Assembly: GCA_016932785.1 (NCBI GenBank)
Contig: JAFGCJ010000001.1
Coordinates: 62,001-126,000 of the forward strand
Direction: 5' to 3'
Origin: Candidatus Dojkabacteria bacterium
Lineage (GTDB): Bacteria > Patescibacteria > Dojkabacteria > SC72 > JAFGCJ01
Length of the DNA stretch: 64,000 nucleotides
Position 1 is the first letter of the stretch; each line of letters opens with the position of its first letter. A program made the translations under genes and the position numbers. Under the pieces are notes generated by a model. The model was not told where the DNA came from, ran no database searches, and saw only the letters and a program-made list of their open reading frames with translations. This document shows, one piece after another, positions 26,087 to 33,530 of the stretch.

Positions 26087-28454
26087 ATCGCAGATATTGA
26101 AATTTACTTTGACGGCTGTGCTGGTTTTTTTGATGGCTAGTATTGAGATTTTCTTATTTCGAACGGATACCCTCGCCTGTGTGGGTTGCACCGGTTGCTC
26201 AGCAAGTGGAAGCAGCTGTACTGGAGGCGGCAAATACTGTGAGACATCTTTTATGGGTAGTTGTTTTCCGGGGACCACATCTTGTAGCTGGAATTTTGAA
26301 GGGAAATGTCACTGTCATTGTAATGCAAGTACGCCATCATGCAAGTCCTGTTCCTGTGAGACTCCTTCAGGTTTTTCTTCTTCTCTAGTGTCGCCTGGTG
26401 ACGGTAGTACCAAGGCTGGAACAGGAAGCAGCAGTACCGGAAATATCAATGTAAGTTTGGTTTTTGATGCTGTGGTGGCTGATTGGGGTGATGATAAAGG
26501 GTCAGGAACAAAGGGTAAAGGATCTGGTTGTGGAGGATGTAGTTCGAGTGGTAATGATGTTATTCAGGTTAGGTATAGGCCTTCTGGCGGCTCCTGGACG
26601 TCATGGTATACCCCATCGGTGGTTGATGGGCATTTTCAGTATAATGCTGGTGGATTATCAGAATGTTCGAGTTATGAGTGGCAGACGCGTGCGTATAACG
26701 GCTGCGAAGCCGCTGAGGGGCCGGTTTGGACTTTTAAAACAGACTGCAGGCCTTCTGTTGTATCTATTCACGCCGTTGATACCTCCTGTAGCGATAGTTG
26801 GTCGGGTGTCTTCGAGAACGGTGCAAATAATCCATTGACTATTAGAGCCGTGTATAGAGATCCTGATGGATATAGGGATATAGATAGAGTGTTTGTTGCA
26901 ATGGCTGCCGATGAAGTTGATGATATGGGTAGTATTGGCTGTGGATCCTGGGAGAGGGATTTATGCGATTCTTTCGGGCTTTACTATGAGGATAACACGG
27001 TAACTATCACTGATGATAATAAACCTTCTTCGGGATGTCCGTGGCTTGATTCAGGTGATGGTGAAAATTCAAGGATCTTGGTAGAAGAAATTACCTCGAC
27101 ATCATTGTCTAGTGAAGAAGTTGAATATAGGTATGTCATTCGTCTGAAAGGAGACTTCCCTGGCGGTGAGTTTAAGTTTTTTGGTCTTGCCGAAGATGAG
27201 TCTGGGGTTATGAGTTGTAACGGAGATCCTAGTAGATCTGGCTGTTGGGACGAGGGTAATCCTTGGAATGTTGATCTTACGCTTCCTGTCGGATTTGTAA
27301 ATCCTTTTCATCAGCCAGGTGATCCTGCAGATGAAATAAGATTTGAGCAGACTGGTGAAGATCCCGGTGATGTTACTTCGGGGTTAAAAAGGGTTTTTCT
27401 TAGGCGGTACAATATTGACCGGAATGAGGAGATATTTCCCGATGAGGATTCGTACTATAGTTACGGCGGTGATCTTCCTTTATCAGGAGAAAGTGAATGG
27501 GGACCTGAAATTACTGGTGCCATAACACCCCCTTGTGGATTAACGGGCGGGGATATTGTTAATGCGTGGGTATCATTTGAGGATTTTGCCTGTAACAAGT
27601 CGATTGTTGATGACAGTCATAACTGGGTTGAAGCAGGACGGGAATGGATGCAGACAAAATTTGGTTCTGTTTACTCGGCTTTGGGGTATAGTAACCCTGT
27701 GATTGAGGGTCAATATATGAATTCCTATGTAACAACGGGAATATATGATGATGGTGTCGCAGAAAAATACTGGTTTCCGGGGGATTCTGTTCTTAGCGGT
27801 AATGCTTGGACCGTCAAGCCATATGATGATAATAATAGGGTGTTTGAATGGGCGGATATGCTTAAGAGGCTAGTAAGATCATCTATGTGGCTCAGGTCCC
27901 ACGATATTGAGGTGATAAATACAATACCCGAAGGTGGACGCCTTGATCTTGATACTCTCGATTCTGACGGTGTTTGGGAGTATACCGGTAGCGATGATCT
28001 TACTGTTTTTTCGAGTACGGGCAGCTGCAGTAGCCGAAAAATATTGTTGGTTGGAGACATAAACCTTGATATTGAACCGGATATAAAACTGTCAGGCAAA
28101 GATTCGGCTTGTCTGTTTGTTTCTAGAGGTAGTATTAGAGTGTTGTCTGGTTCTAATGCTGGAGGATCCGATAATGAAGATGTTCTTGAGGCAGGTCTAG
28201 TGGCCGATGGTAATTTTGAGACTGTCAATGACAATAATCATGACAGGTTGAGAATTCGCGGTTTAGTTGTTGCCGATACTGTAAGCTTTGATCGGGATCT
28301 TGTTTTTGAAGATAATTTGCTCTACCCTTCTGAGCTGATTGTATACGATCCCCGAATTCTTTATTTACTTAGAGATATGCTTGGCAGAAGACCTTTTGAA
28401 GAATTTAAATGCGGTACTGTGAAAGATTCACCGACTTGTGAGGGTTGGGATTAG
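26079..28454 (+). CDS. Giant secreted cysteine-rich protein 2, paralogue of the 21955 product
   Basis: The chosen start is the ATG at 26079 (MTRSQILKF), giving 791 residues and an 8-base overlap with the previous gene. The in-frame start 48 bases earlier puts an improbable segment before the signal peptide. A signal segment (about 7-30) is followed by about 65 residues with 13 cysteines (CVGCTGC, CHCHC, CKSCSC). A fibronectin-III-like stretch follows (RYRPSGGSW, SYEWQTRAYNGC, GPVWTFKT), then a middle with YRDPDG as in the paralogue. The shared C-terminal module runs from WMQTKFG to the end, including NLLYPSELIVYD and EFKCGTVKD. The shared module probably mediates a common attachment and the differing middles distinct binding. 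This is inference. Confidence 0.75.
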   Translation: MTRSQILKFTLTAVLVFLMASIEIFLFRTDTLACVGCTGCSASGSSCTGGGKYCETSFMGSCFPGTTSCSWNFEGKCHCHCNASTPSCKSCSCETPSGFSSSLVSPGDGSTKAGTGSSSTGNINVSLVFDAVVADWGDDKGSGTKGKGSGCGGCSSSGNDVIQVRYRPSGGSWTSWYTPSVVDGHFQYNAGGLSECSSYEWQTRAYNGCEAAEGPVWTFKTDCRPSVVSIHAVDTSCSDSWSGVFENGANNPLTIRAVYRDPDGYRDIDRVFVAMAADEVDDMGSIGCGSWERDLCDSFGLYYEDNTVTITDDNKPSSGCPWLDSGDGENSRILVEEITSTSLSSEEVEYRYVIRLKGDFPGGEFKFFGLAEDESGVMSCNGDPSRSGCWDEGNPWNVDLTLPVGFVNPFHQPGDPADEIRFEQTGEDPGDVTSGLKRVFLRRYNIDRNEEIFPDEDSYYSYGGDLPLSGESEWGPEITGAITPPCGLTGGDIVNAWVSFEDFACNKSIVDDSHNWVEAGREWMQTKFGSVYSALGYSNPVIEGQYMNSYVTTGIYDDGVAEKYWFPGDSVLSGNAWTVKPYDDNNRVFEWADMLKRLVRSSMWLRSHDIEVINTIPEGGRLDLDTLDSDGVWEYTGSDDLTVFSSTGSCSSRKILLVGDINLDIEPDIKLSGKDSACLFVSRGSIRVLSGSNAGGSDNEDVLEAGLVADGNFETVNDNNHDRLRIRGLVVADTVSFDRDLVFEDNLLYPSELIVYDPRILYLLRDMLGRRPFEEFKCGTVKDSPTCEGWD

Positions 28455-28528
28455 TCAGCGTCTGAGTCTGATCCGCCCCTTATAAAGTTTTTTCCACAAT
28501 CGTCATAAATACTTATCCTATGGGATAT

Positions 28529-28558
28529 TTGACATTGTCTTGCTCTCTGACTTATCAT
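28529..28558 (+). promoter_or_regulatory. Promoter for pilMNO
   Basis: TTGACA (28529-28534), an 18-base spacer and TATCAT (28553-28558). A perfect TATAAT lies ten bases further on at 28568-28573 and may be an alternative. The pilM start is at 28593. Confidence 0.6.
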
Positions 28559-28592
28559 GATACTACTTATAATAATTTATTCTGCTGCCCTT

Positions 28593-29621
28593 ATGGCGAG
28601 TCTGCCCGATCATATAGGTCTTGATTTTGGAAATCATAGTGTTAAAGCTGTGCAGTTGAGGGATATATCAAGAAATCCTTCTCTTGTAGCATTTGCAAGT
28701 CAGCCTACTCCAATTGGAGTTATCAACAGTGAGGATGAGTCTCATCAGGCTCAGCTCGCCGATGCTCTTAGGGTTTTGTACGAAGATGGTGGTTTCAGGA
28801 CAAGAAATGTTGTAGCAGCGCTTCCAGAATTCTCGATATTTACGAGGTTTCTTGAGTTTCCAGGAGTGAAAGAAAGTGAGCTTGAAGATGCGATTCACTG
28901 GCAGGCTAAACAAGTGGTACCAATTCCCATGTCTGAGATTCAGATGAGTTGGATTTTGCTTGGTAGGGATGAATCCAAAAATGCCTATAGAGTTCTTCTA
29001 GTTGCTGCGCCGAGGAAGCTGATAGATTTATATGTGAAGATTGTCCAGATGGCCAAGTTGGATCTAGTTGCTATAGAAACTGAAGCTATAGCTGCGGGTC
29101 GATCAGTTTACAGGTCAGCAAATGTTAGTGATGCTGTGATTCTTGATTTAGGTTCCCAAAGTACAGACATGGGCATAATGGTTGGTGGAGAGCTTCTTTT
29201 TTCGCAGAGTATAGCTGTAGGATCTGATTCGCTAACCAGGGCAATTGCTAGTGAGTTCTCTTTCGAATATAACCAGGCTGAAGAATATAAAAGAAACTAT
29301 GGTATTGACCCTTCTCAGCTTGAAGGAAAGATATACCAAGTGCTAAAACCTGTTGTTGACTCTGTTATAGCAGAAATCCGGCGAGGAATAGAGTTTTTCA
29401 AAACGAGGACATTGAAATCAGCTCCTGATCAGTTTCTTTTGATAGGTGATGGATCTTTATTGCCTGGACTTGTTGTTTATTTATCACAGGAACTGATGGC
29501 CAATGTACAGCTTGCTGATCCTTGGAATGGGATAAAGATAGATAAAAAGCAAGAGGCAATTTTATCAAAGGGTAGATCAGCCTATGCTGTTGCTGTTGGT
29601 CTTGCCCTTAAGGCTGAGTAA
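28593..29621 (+). CDS. pilM: Type IV pilus assembly protein PilM
   Basis: PilM is an actin-like cytoplasmic ATP-binding protein that binds the N-terminus of PilN and ties the inner alignment complex to the motor. The chosen ATG at 28593 gives 342 residues and puts the phosphate-1 loop (IGLDFGNHSVKAVQL) near the start. The earlier in-frame ATG would add a hydrophobic stretch foreign to the family. Further actin-fold landmarks are VILDLGSQSTDMGIM (phosphate 2) and LIGDGSLLPGLVVYL (adenosine). A typical PilM is about 350 residues. A separate promoter suggests expression partly independent of the pilB-led transcript. Confidence 0.93.
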   Translation: MASLPDHIGLDFGNHSVKAVQLRDISRNPSLVAFASQPTPIGVINSEDESHQAQLADALRVLYEDGGFRTRNVVAALPEFSIFTRFLEFPGVKESELEDAIHWQAKQVVPIPMSEIQMSWILLGRDESKNAYRVLLVAAPRKLIDLYVKIVQMAKLDLVAIETEAIAAGRSVYRSANVSDAVILDLGSQSTDMGIMVGGELLFSQSIAVGSDSLTRAIASEFSFEYNQAEEYKRNYGIDPSQLEGKIYQVLKPVVDSVIAEIRRGIEFFKTRTLKSAPDQFLLIGDGSLLPGLVVYLSQELMANVQLADPWNGIKIDKKQEAILSKGRSAYAVAVGLALKAE

Positions 29622-29638
29622 CATTTTTTTGAAAATAA

Positions 29639-30199
29639 ATGCAGGCACCTAAATCCATTGATCTTCTTCCAAAAGTAACTGAGGAGGAAATTCAAACGAT
29701 CGAAAAGAAGGGAAGAATAAATCTCTTCGGAGTCTTTTTTGTATTGGTAATCATTGTAGTTTCTATTGTTGTTCTTGTAGGAAATCTCCTTGCAAAAATG
29801 GATCACAACAATAGTATTAAGAAAAGATCTGAATCTGAGGCCAATGTTAAGGAACTTCAATATGTCGAACTTAAGCAAAATACTCTAAATAACAAAATCG
29901 CGACTTTCTCAACCGTAAACAGCAGGGAATTTAGAGCTGAGGTTGTTCTGGAATACTTTATGAGTGTTTCAGAGGGGCTATCAACAGTTGATTCGCTTTT
30001 TGTAGACGATAACCTTGAATTTGAAGTATCAGGGTATGCCGGAAGCTACTCAAATGTATCACGCCTTTGGCATGATCTTGCTAGTAAAGAAGAGATTTTT
30101 GAATATGTAAACCTTGAATATGCCAGAACATCAAGTGAGGGTCAGATTTTTTTCAGTTTTACAGGGAAGATGAGAAGGGATAGTGTGGACAGTATGTGA
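29639..30199 (+). CDS. pilN: Type IV pilus assembly protein PilN
   Basis: The protein begins MQAPKSIDLLPK, matching the short cytoplasmic INLLP-type motif with which PilN binds PilM. One membrane segment lies at about residues 29-51. A coiled-coil stretch (KKRSESEANVKELQYVELKQNTLNNK, given here only in outline) and a small ferredoxin-like domain follow (EFEVSGYAGSYSNVSRLWHDL). The 186-residue length and the order M-N-O are usual. It starts 17 bases after pilM. Confidence 0.88.
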   Translation: MQAPKSIDLLPKVTEEEIQTIEKKGRINLFGVFFVLVIIVVSIVVLVGNLLAKMDHNNSIKKRSESEANVKELQYVELKQNTLNNKIATFSTVNSREFRAEVVLEYFMSVSEGLSTVDSLFVDDNLEFEVSGYAGSYSNVSRLWHDLASKEEIFEYVNLEYARTSSEGQIFFSFTGKMRRDSVDSM

Positions 30200-30211
30200 T
30201 AATACAAAATT

Positions 30212-31219
30212 ATGACTGCAGAACAGGACGCATCAAAACAGAATATATCAAGTCAACAGCCAGCGGTGGGTACAGGGGGGTCGTCTGTGGGATCTGTGGC
30301 ATCCGCTGGAGTTGCTGTCCCTCCTCAGTCACCAGAAAAAACTAAAGGAGCAATAGAAAAGCTCGTAGGAAAGGATAAATCTCCTAAGCTCAAGAAAAAA
30401 CGTGAAATAATTAAGTCTGAGGAACCTGAGGAAAATCTTTCCAAGAAATTGGGTCAGTATTTGGTCCCAATTATGGGGGTAATCGTCTTCATGCTTTTGC
30501 TTATGTTTGTTTACATTCCGTATGGTTCCGAGGCGCTGAAGACTCGTCAGGAATCTTTATCTATTCTCGATGAGGCAGCACGAAATAATGATAAGGCGGC
30601 TGTTCTTCAGGGCATAAATCTTGAGGAACTTGATGAAAACCTTTCGATTGTCTCAAGGGTTGTTTTGGATGAGATGGACGTCTCAGAGCTTGCATCAGAA
30701 GTAGAACGAATAGCTATTTCAAATAATCTAAAATCCAAGGAACTATCTCTTTCAGATATTATGGGTGGAAGGGGTATGGAGTTTGTCTCAGATGAAACAA
30801 GTGTCCCCTCTTTTGCCGAGTCTATCAGTGGACCTTTTTCTTTCTATGGGGAGTTTGATGACGTAGTAAGATTCCTTGAGGAGCTTCGGGAAGAAAGTCC
30901 GACGACACTTTTCTATGACGCTGTTAATTTAACAATTTATAGTGTTGATGAAGAAACCTCCAAGGTTCTTTGGAGTGTTGATATAAATATTTATGGGTAC
31001 ACGACACAACCTGTGACCAAGGCTAATATCTCCGATCCCATAAAAACTGGGTTTGACAGTGATCTTTTTGATGAGATTAAGGAACGTGCAAATATAGGAA
31101 AATCTGTTGACGATGAATCTTCTGAGGAAGAAGAACAAACACCTGAGGAGGAGACGAATGATGAATCATCTCAGGATGAGGTGGAAGAGTTTATCCGTGA
31201 TCTGGAAGAGTCTCAGTAG
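30212..31219 (+). CDS. pilO: Type IV pilus assembly protein PilO-like
   Basis: This 335-residue protein lies where PilO is expected. A disordered cytoplasmic tail of about 85 residues, rich in Ser, Gln and Lys, precedes one membrane segment (about 91-112). A coiled-coil-like stretch and a ferredoxin-like domain follow (ISGPFSFYGEFDDVVRFLEEL is the typical PilO core). The last 45 residues are strongly acidic (EESSEEEEQTPEEE type). PilO pairs with PilN to align the pilus machine. Both the long N-terminal and the acidic C-terminal tails are unusual. No PilP or PilQ follows, consistent with a cell lacking an outer membrane. Confidence 0.82.
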   Translation: MTAEQDASKQNISSQQPAVGTGGSSVGSVASAGVAVPPQSPEKTKGAIEKLVGKDKSPKLKKKREIIKSEEPEENLSKKLGQYLVPIMGVIVFMLLLMFVYIPYGSEALKTRQESLSILDEAARNNDKAAVLQGINLEELDENLSIVSRVVLDEMDVSELASEVERIAISNNLKSKELSLSDIMGGRGMEFVSDETSVPSFAESISGPFSFYGEFDDVVRFLEELREESPTTLFYDAVNLTIYSVDEETSKVLWSVDINIYGYTTQPVTKANISDPIKTGFDSDLFDEIKERANIGKSVDDESSEEEEQTPEEETNDESSQDEVEEFIRDLEESQ

Positions 31220-31227
31220 TCTAGTAC

Positions 31228-31467
31228 TTAGTCTACGATTTCCAGTCTTACCTTCTTGTTTTCTCTTACGGCTTTGATGCTTAACACATCTCTGAGAGCA
31301 GCTATAGTATGCCCTTTCTTGCCTATAATGATACCCCTGTCTTCGTTGTTTGCGTTGATTAGAAATTTCACAAATGTCGGGTCATTCTCGTCTACCTGCT
31401 CTTCGACTTCTATTTCGTCGGGATAATTTACAATCTGCTTCAAAATCATAACTAAAAGATCTTTCAT
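31228..31467 (-). CDS. khpA: KH-domain RNA-binding protein KhpA
   Basis: This small single-KH protein of 79 residues carries the GxxG loop IIGKKGHTIAALRDVL at about residues 47-62. KhpA-type proteins bind RNA and in Gram-positive bacteria affect cell size and ribosome-related functions. It is commonly found just after rpsP, as here (22 bases). Length and layout are normal. It is the last gene of the rpmF-nusB-rnc-rpsP-khpA cluster and ends 9 bases from the convergent pilO stop, with no clear terminator between them. Confidence 0.92.
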   Translation of the reverse strand: MKDLLVMILKQIVNYPDEIEVEEQVDENDPTFVKFLINANNEDRGIIIGKKGHTIAALRDVLSIKAVRENKKVRLEIVD

Positions 31468-31489
31468 TTGTTTGATATATTTATTTTAG

Positions 31490-32035
31490 TTAATTATTTT
31501 TCTTTTGGTTCTGTTTTTTCTCGGTCTTCTCTGGTTCTTTCTTGTCTGTTTTTTCCTCGGATTTCTCTGTTTTGTCTTTAGGTTTGCTGCCTTTTTCAGG
31601 AACCTGATCCTTTTCTGTATCTTTTTGTTCTTTTGTATCATCAGTTTTGGGTTCTTGGGCCTCTGGTGTTTCCTGTTTTTCCTCTGCTTTCTTTTCAGGT
31701 TTCTGGTCTTCCTGCTTTTTCTCCGTAGCCTCTTCTTTTGCCTTCTTTGACGCCTCAATCATTACTTCGATTCTTTTAGTGCGTTTCTTTGTCTGTTTTA
31801 TTATACCTTCTTTTACAAAAATATCATGAATTGTATCTGTCATTTGAGCTCCGTAGTTGATCCATTTTTGAAGAGTCTCTTTATCATACTTGAGTGTAGG
31901 AGGTTTTGTTCTAGGGTTATAATACCCTATTTGCTCTATGTATCTACCATCACGAGGCTTATGTGAATCGATTGCCACAATCCTGTAGTGAGGTTCATGT
32001 TTTTTTCCTGTTCGTGTCAGTCTTATCTTTACCAT
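31490..32035 (-). CDS. rpsP: Ribosomal protein bS16 with long charged C-terminal tail
   Basis: Residues 1-80 match bS16 (MVKIRLTRTGKKHEPHYRIV, RDGRYIEQIGYYNP, WINYGAQMTDTI). Typical bS16 is 75-100 residues, whereas this one has 181. The extra ~95 residues are almost entirely Lys, Glu, Gln and Pro, a low-complexity tail likely to be disordered. The frame is open without interruption. It is the fourth gene of the small ribosomal/RNA-processing cluster. The tail could contact rRNA or be dispensable; the sequence does not decide. Confidence 0.93.
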   Translation of the reverse strand: MVKIRLTRTGKKHEPHYRIVAIDSHKPRDGRYIEQIGYYNPRTKPPTLKYDKETLQKWINYGAQMTDTIHDIFVKEGIIKQTKKRTKRIEVMIEASKKAKEEATEKKQEDQKPEKKAEEKQETPEAQEPKTDDTKEQKDTEKDQVPEKGSKPKDKTEKSEEKTDKKEPEKTEKKQNQKKNN

Positions 32036-32068
32036 GTTTAGTGGATTCTAACAAAAAGATTAATTCTG

Positions 32069-32791
32069 TCAAGCACTTAAAGCACTTTTTTTCTTTTTTA
32101 ATTCCTTTTGGATTTTTTCCAATGCAGCTTCGGCAGCACTCTCCTCTGCTTTCTGCTTGCTTGCTCCGATGCCTGTGCCATATTTTCTTGAGCCGAGATA
32201 GACTGCCATTGTAAATTCTTTTTCGTGGTCTGGCCCTACTTCGGAAATGAGCTCGTAAGAAGGAGTAACCTTGTGTAATTCTTGTGCAAGCTCCTGGAAT
32301 TTGGTTTTCGGATCAATATCAAGCCTGTTTTCTACTATATCAGATATTTTGTGAAATAGGACTCTTTTGAGGTAGCTCTCGGCTGCCTTTATTCCTTGGT
32401 CGAGGTATATTGCACCTAGAACGGCCTCGAAAGTATTAGCAAGAAGATAGTCTTTGTCGCGTCCTCCAGTGTTTTCTTCTCCTTTGCTCATTCTTAGGTA
32501 TTTTCCAAAGTCCAATTCTCTGGATGTATCAGCGAGGGTTGTTGTTTTTACTGTGGCAGATCTGAAGCTTGTAAGTTCGCCTTCGGGTTTTTTGGGGTAG
32601 TTCTTGAAAAGGTACTTTGAAACAAGGAATTCAAGTACTGCGTCACCGAGATATTCCAATCTCTCATTATGTTTGTCTATTTGTTGGTTCTCATTTAGAT
32701 ATGACCGGTGAGTAAGTGCTGTTTCTAGAAATTTTTTGTTCTTGAATTCGACACCTATCTTTTTTTCTGCTTTTTCAAACAGTTTTATCAT
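32069..32791 (-). CDS. rnc: Ribonuclease III
   Basis: This double-strand-specific endonuclease processes rRNA precursors. The signature HNERLEYLGDAVLEFLVSKYLF contains the catalytic acidic residues, and a second metal-binding acid lies in ANTFEAVLGAIYLDQG. A dsRNA-binding domain occupies about the last 70 residues (TKFQELAQEL...GIGASKQKAEESAAEAAL). The ATG at 32791 gives 240 residues and overlaps nusB by 17 bases. A longer in-frame start at 32860 adds 23 residues buried in nusB and was rejected. The overlap suggests coupled translation with nusB. Confidence 0.94.
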   Translation of the reverse strand: MIKLFEKAEKKIGVEFKNKKFLETALTHRSYLNENQQIDKHNERLEYLGDAVLEFLVSKYLFKNYPKKPEGELTSFRSATVKTTTLADTSRELDFGKYLRMSKGEENTGGRDKDYLLANTFEAVLGAIYLDQGIKAAESYLKRVLFHKISDIVENRLDIDPKTKFQELAQELHKVTPSYELISEVGPDHEKEFTMAVYLGSRKYGTGIGASKQKAEESAAEAALEKIQKELKKKKSALSA

Positions 32792-33218
32792 CTTTCTTTT
32801 TATCTTCAAATATTGCTCCAAGTACTCCGTTAACGAATTTTCCACTGGTTTCTCCTCCAAACTCCTTTGCTATTTCGATAGCCTCATCTATTGCTACTTT
32901 TGGAGGGGTCTGTTCCCCTATGAAACCCTCCCATATGGCTATTCTTATTATTTCGAGATCCGCTTTTTGGATCTGATCTACAGGCCACTGGGGGGCGTAT
33001 TTCGCTATTATTTCGTTTATGTTTTCAATGTTATTTTCGACTCCCTCAACAATTTTCTTTGCAAGTTCTTCGTCATAGTTGCTTATCTCGTCTGTACTGG
33101 CAATGTCTGCCTCCTCTGTAGGAAGAATAGATTCATTTTGGACATTGAAGTGGTTTGAAAAAAGTTTCTGAAGGGAGATTATTCGTGCTAGATGTCTAGG
33201 ATCATTCTTCTTTTTCAT
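32775..33218 (-). CDS. nusB: Transcription antitermination factor NusB
   Basis: NusB forms part of the antitermination complex for rRNA transcription. The start at 33218 (MKKKNDPRHLARIISLQKLF) gives 147 residues and falls just after the rpmF stop. An upstream start at 33290 would lie inside rpmF. Core motifs are RHLARIISLQKLF at the N-terminus, ADLEIIRIAIWE, and the C-terminal PKVAIDEAIEIAKEFGGETS with FVNGVLGAI, all typical. It ends in TGA, showing that UGA is a stop here. It is grouped with rnc, which also acts on rRNA. Confidence 0.92.
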   Translation of the reverse strand: MKKKNDPRHLARIISLQKLFSNHFNVQNESILPTEEADIASTDEISNYDEELAKKIVEGVENNIENINEIIAKYAPQWPVDQIQKADLEIIRIAIWEGFIGEQTPPKVAIDEAIEIAKEFGGETSGKFVNGVLGAIFEDKKKDDKTV

Positions 33219-33225
33219 TTTTGGG

Positions 33226-33429
33226 CTATTTCTTTTTTGTGGCAGATTTATCTGATTTCTTTGTGCTTTCCAGTTTACCATAATGTCCACAGTTTGGACA
33301 CTTAAAATGTGGCCTTTTGGGCTGTTTGCACTTAGGGCAGATTGATGTTGCAGGTTTCTTAAGCAAATCCTGTGATCTACGCCTATTTTTTCTTCCTTTT
33401 GAAATTTTTCTTTTTGGTACTGCTCCCAT
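33226..33429 (-). CDS. rpmF: Ribosomal protein bL32
   Basis: This 67-residue zinc-ribbon type bL32 begins MGAVPKRKISKGRKNRRR and has CPKC and CPNCGHY as the four-cysteine zinc site. A Lys/Ser-rich tail follows. The start codon lies 10 bases after a strong -10, so the mRNA has almost no leader. It heads the rpmF-nusB-rnc-rpsP-khpA cluster. Confidence 0.95.
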   Translation of the reverse strand: MGAVPKRKISKGRKNRRRSQDLLKKPATSICPKCKQPKRPHFKCPNCGHYGKLESTKKSDKSATKKK

Positions 33430-33439
33430 AGCTTTGTGG

Positions 33440-33467
33440 ATTATATCATGAAACGCTGGTTAGTCAA
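33440..33467 (-). promoter_or_regulatory. Strong promoter of the rpmF-nusB-rnc-rpsP-khpA cluster
   Basis: On the minus strand TTGACT (33467-33462), a 16-base spacer and a perfect TATAAT (33445-33440), with TGA directly before the -10 as an extended element. The -10 ends 10 bases from the rpmF ATG, leaving a leader of only a few bases. This is the best sigma-70-like promoter in the window. Confidence 0.8.
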
Positions 33468-33530
33468 CGCAAATGTAAGTTTTGCAATTAATTTATAAAA
33501 GACTTATTTTTCCTAAAATCCTCTAAGATT

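Noticed and set aside
28487..28499. TTTTTTCCACA resembling a DnaA box, possible replication origin
   Set aside because: Only one poor match and no cluster, no dnaA or dnaN nearby; gyrB and delta' alone do not mark an origin.
32775..33218. Possible UGA-glycine recoding as in Absconditabacteria/Gracilibacteria
   Set aside because: nusB, the 42694 ORF and tyrS end correctly at TGA, with known families stopping at their usual lengths.
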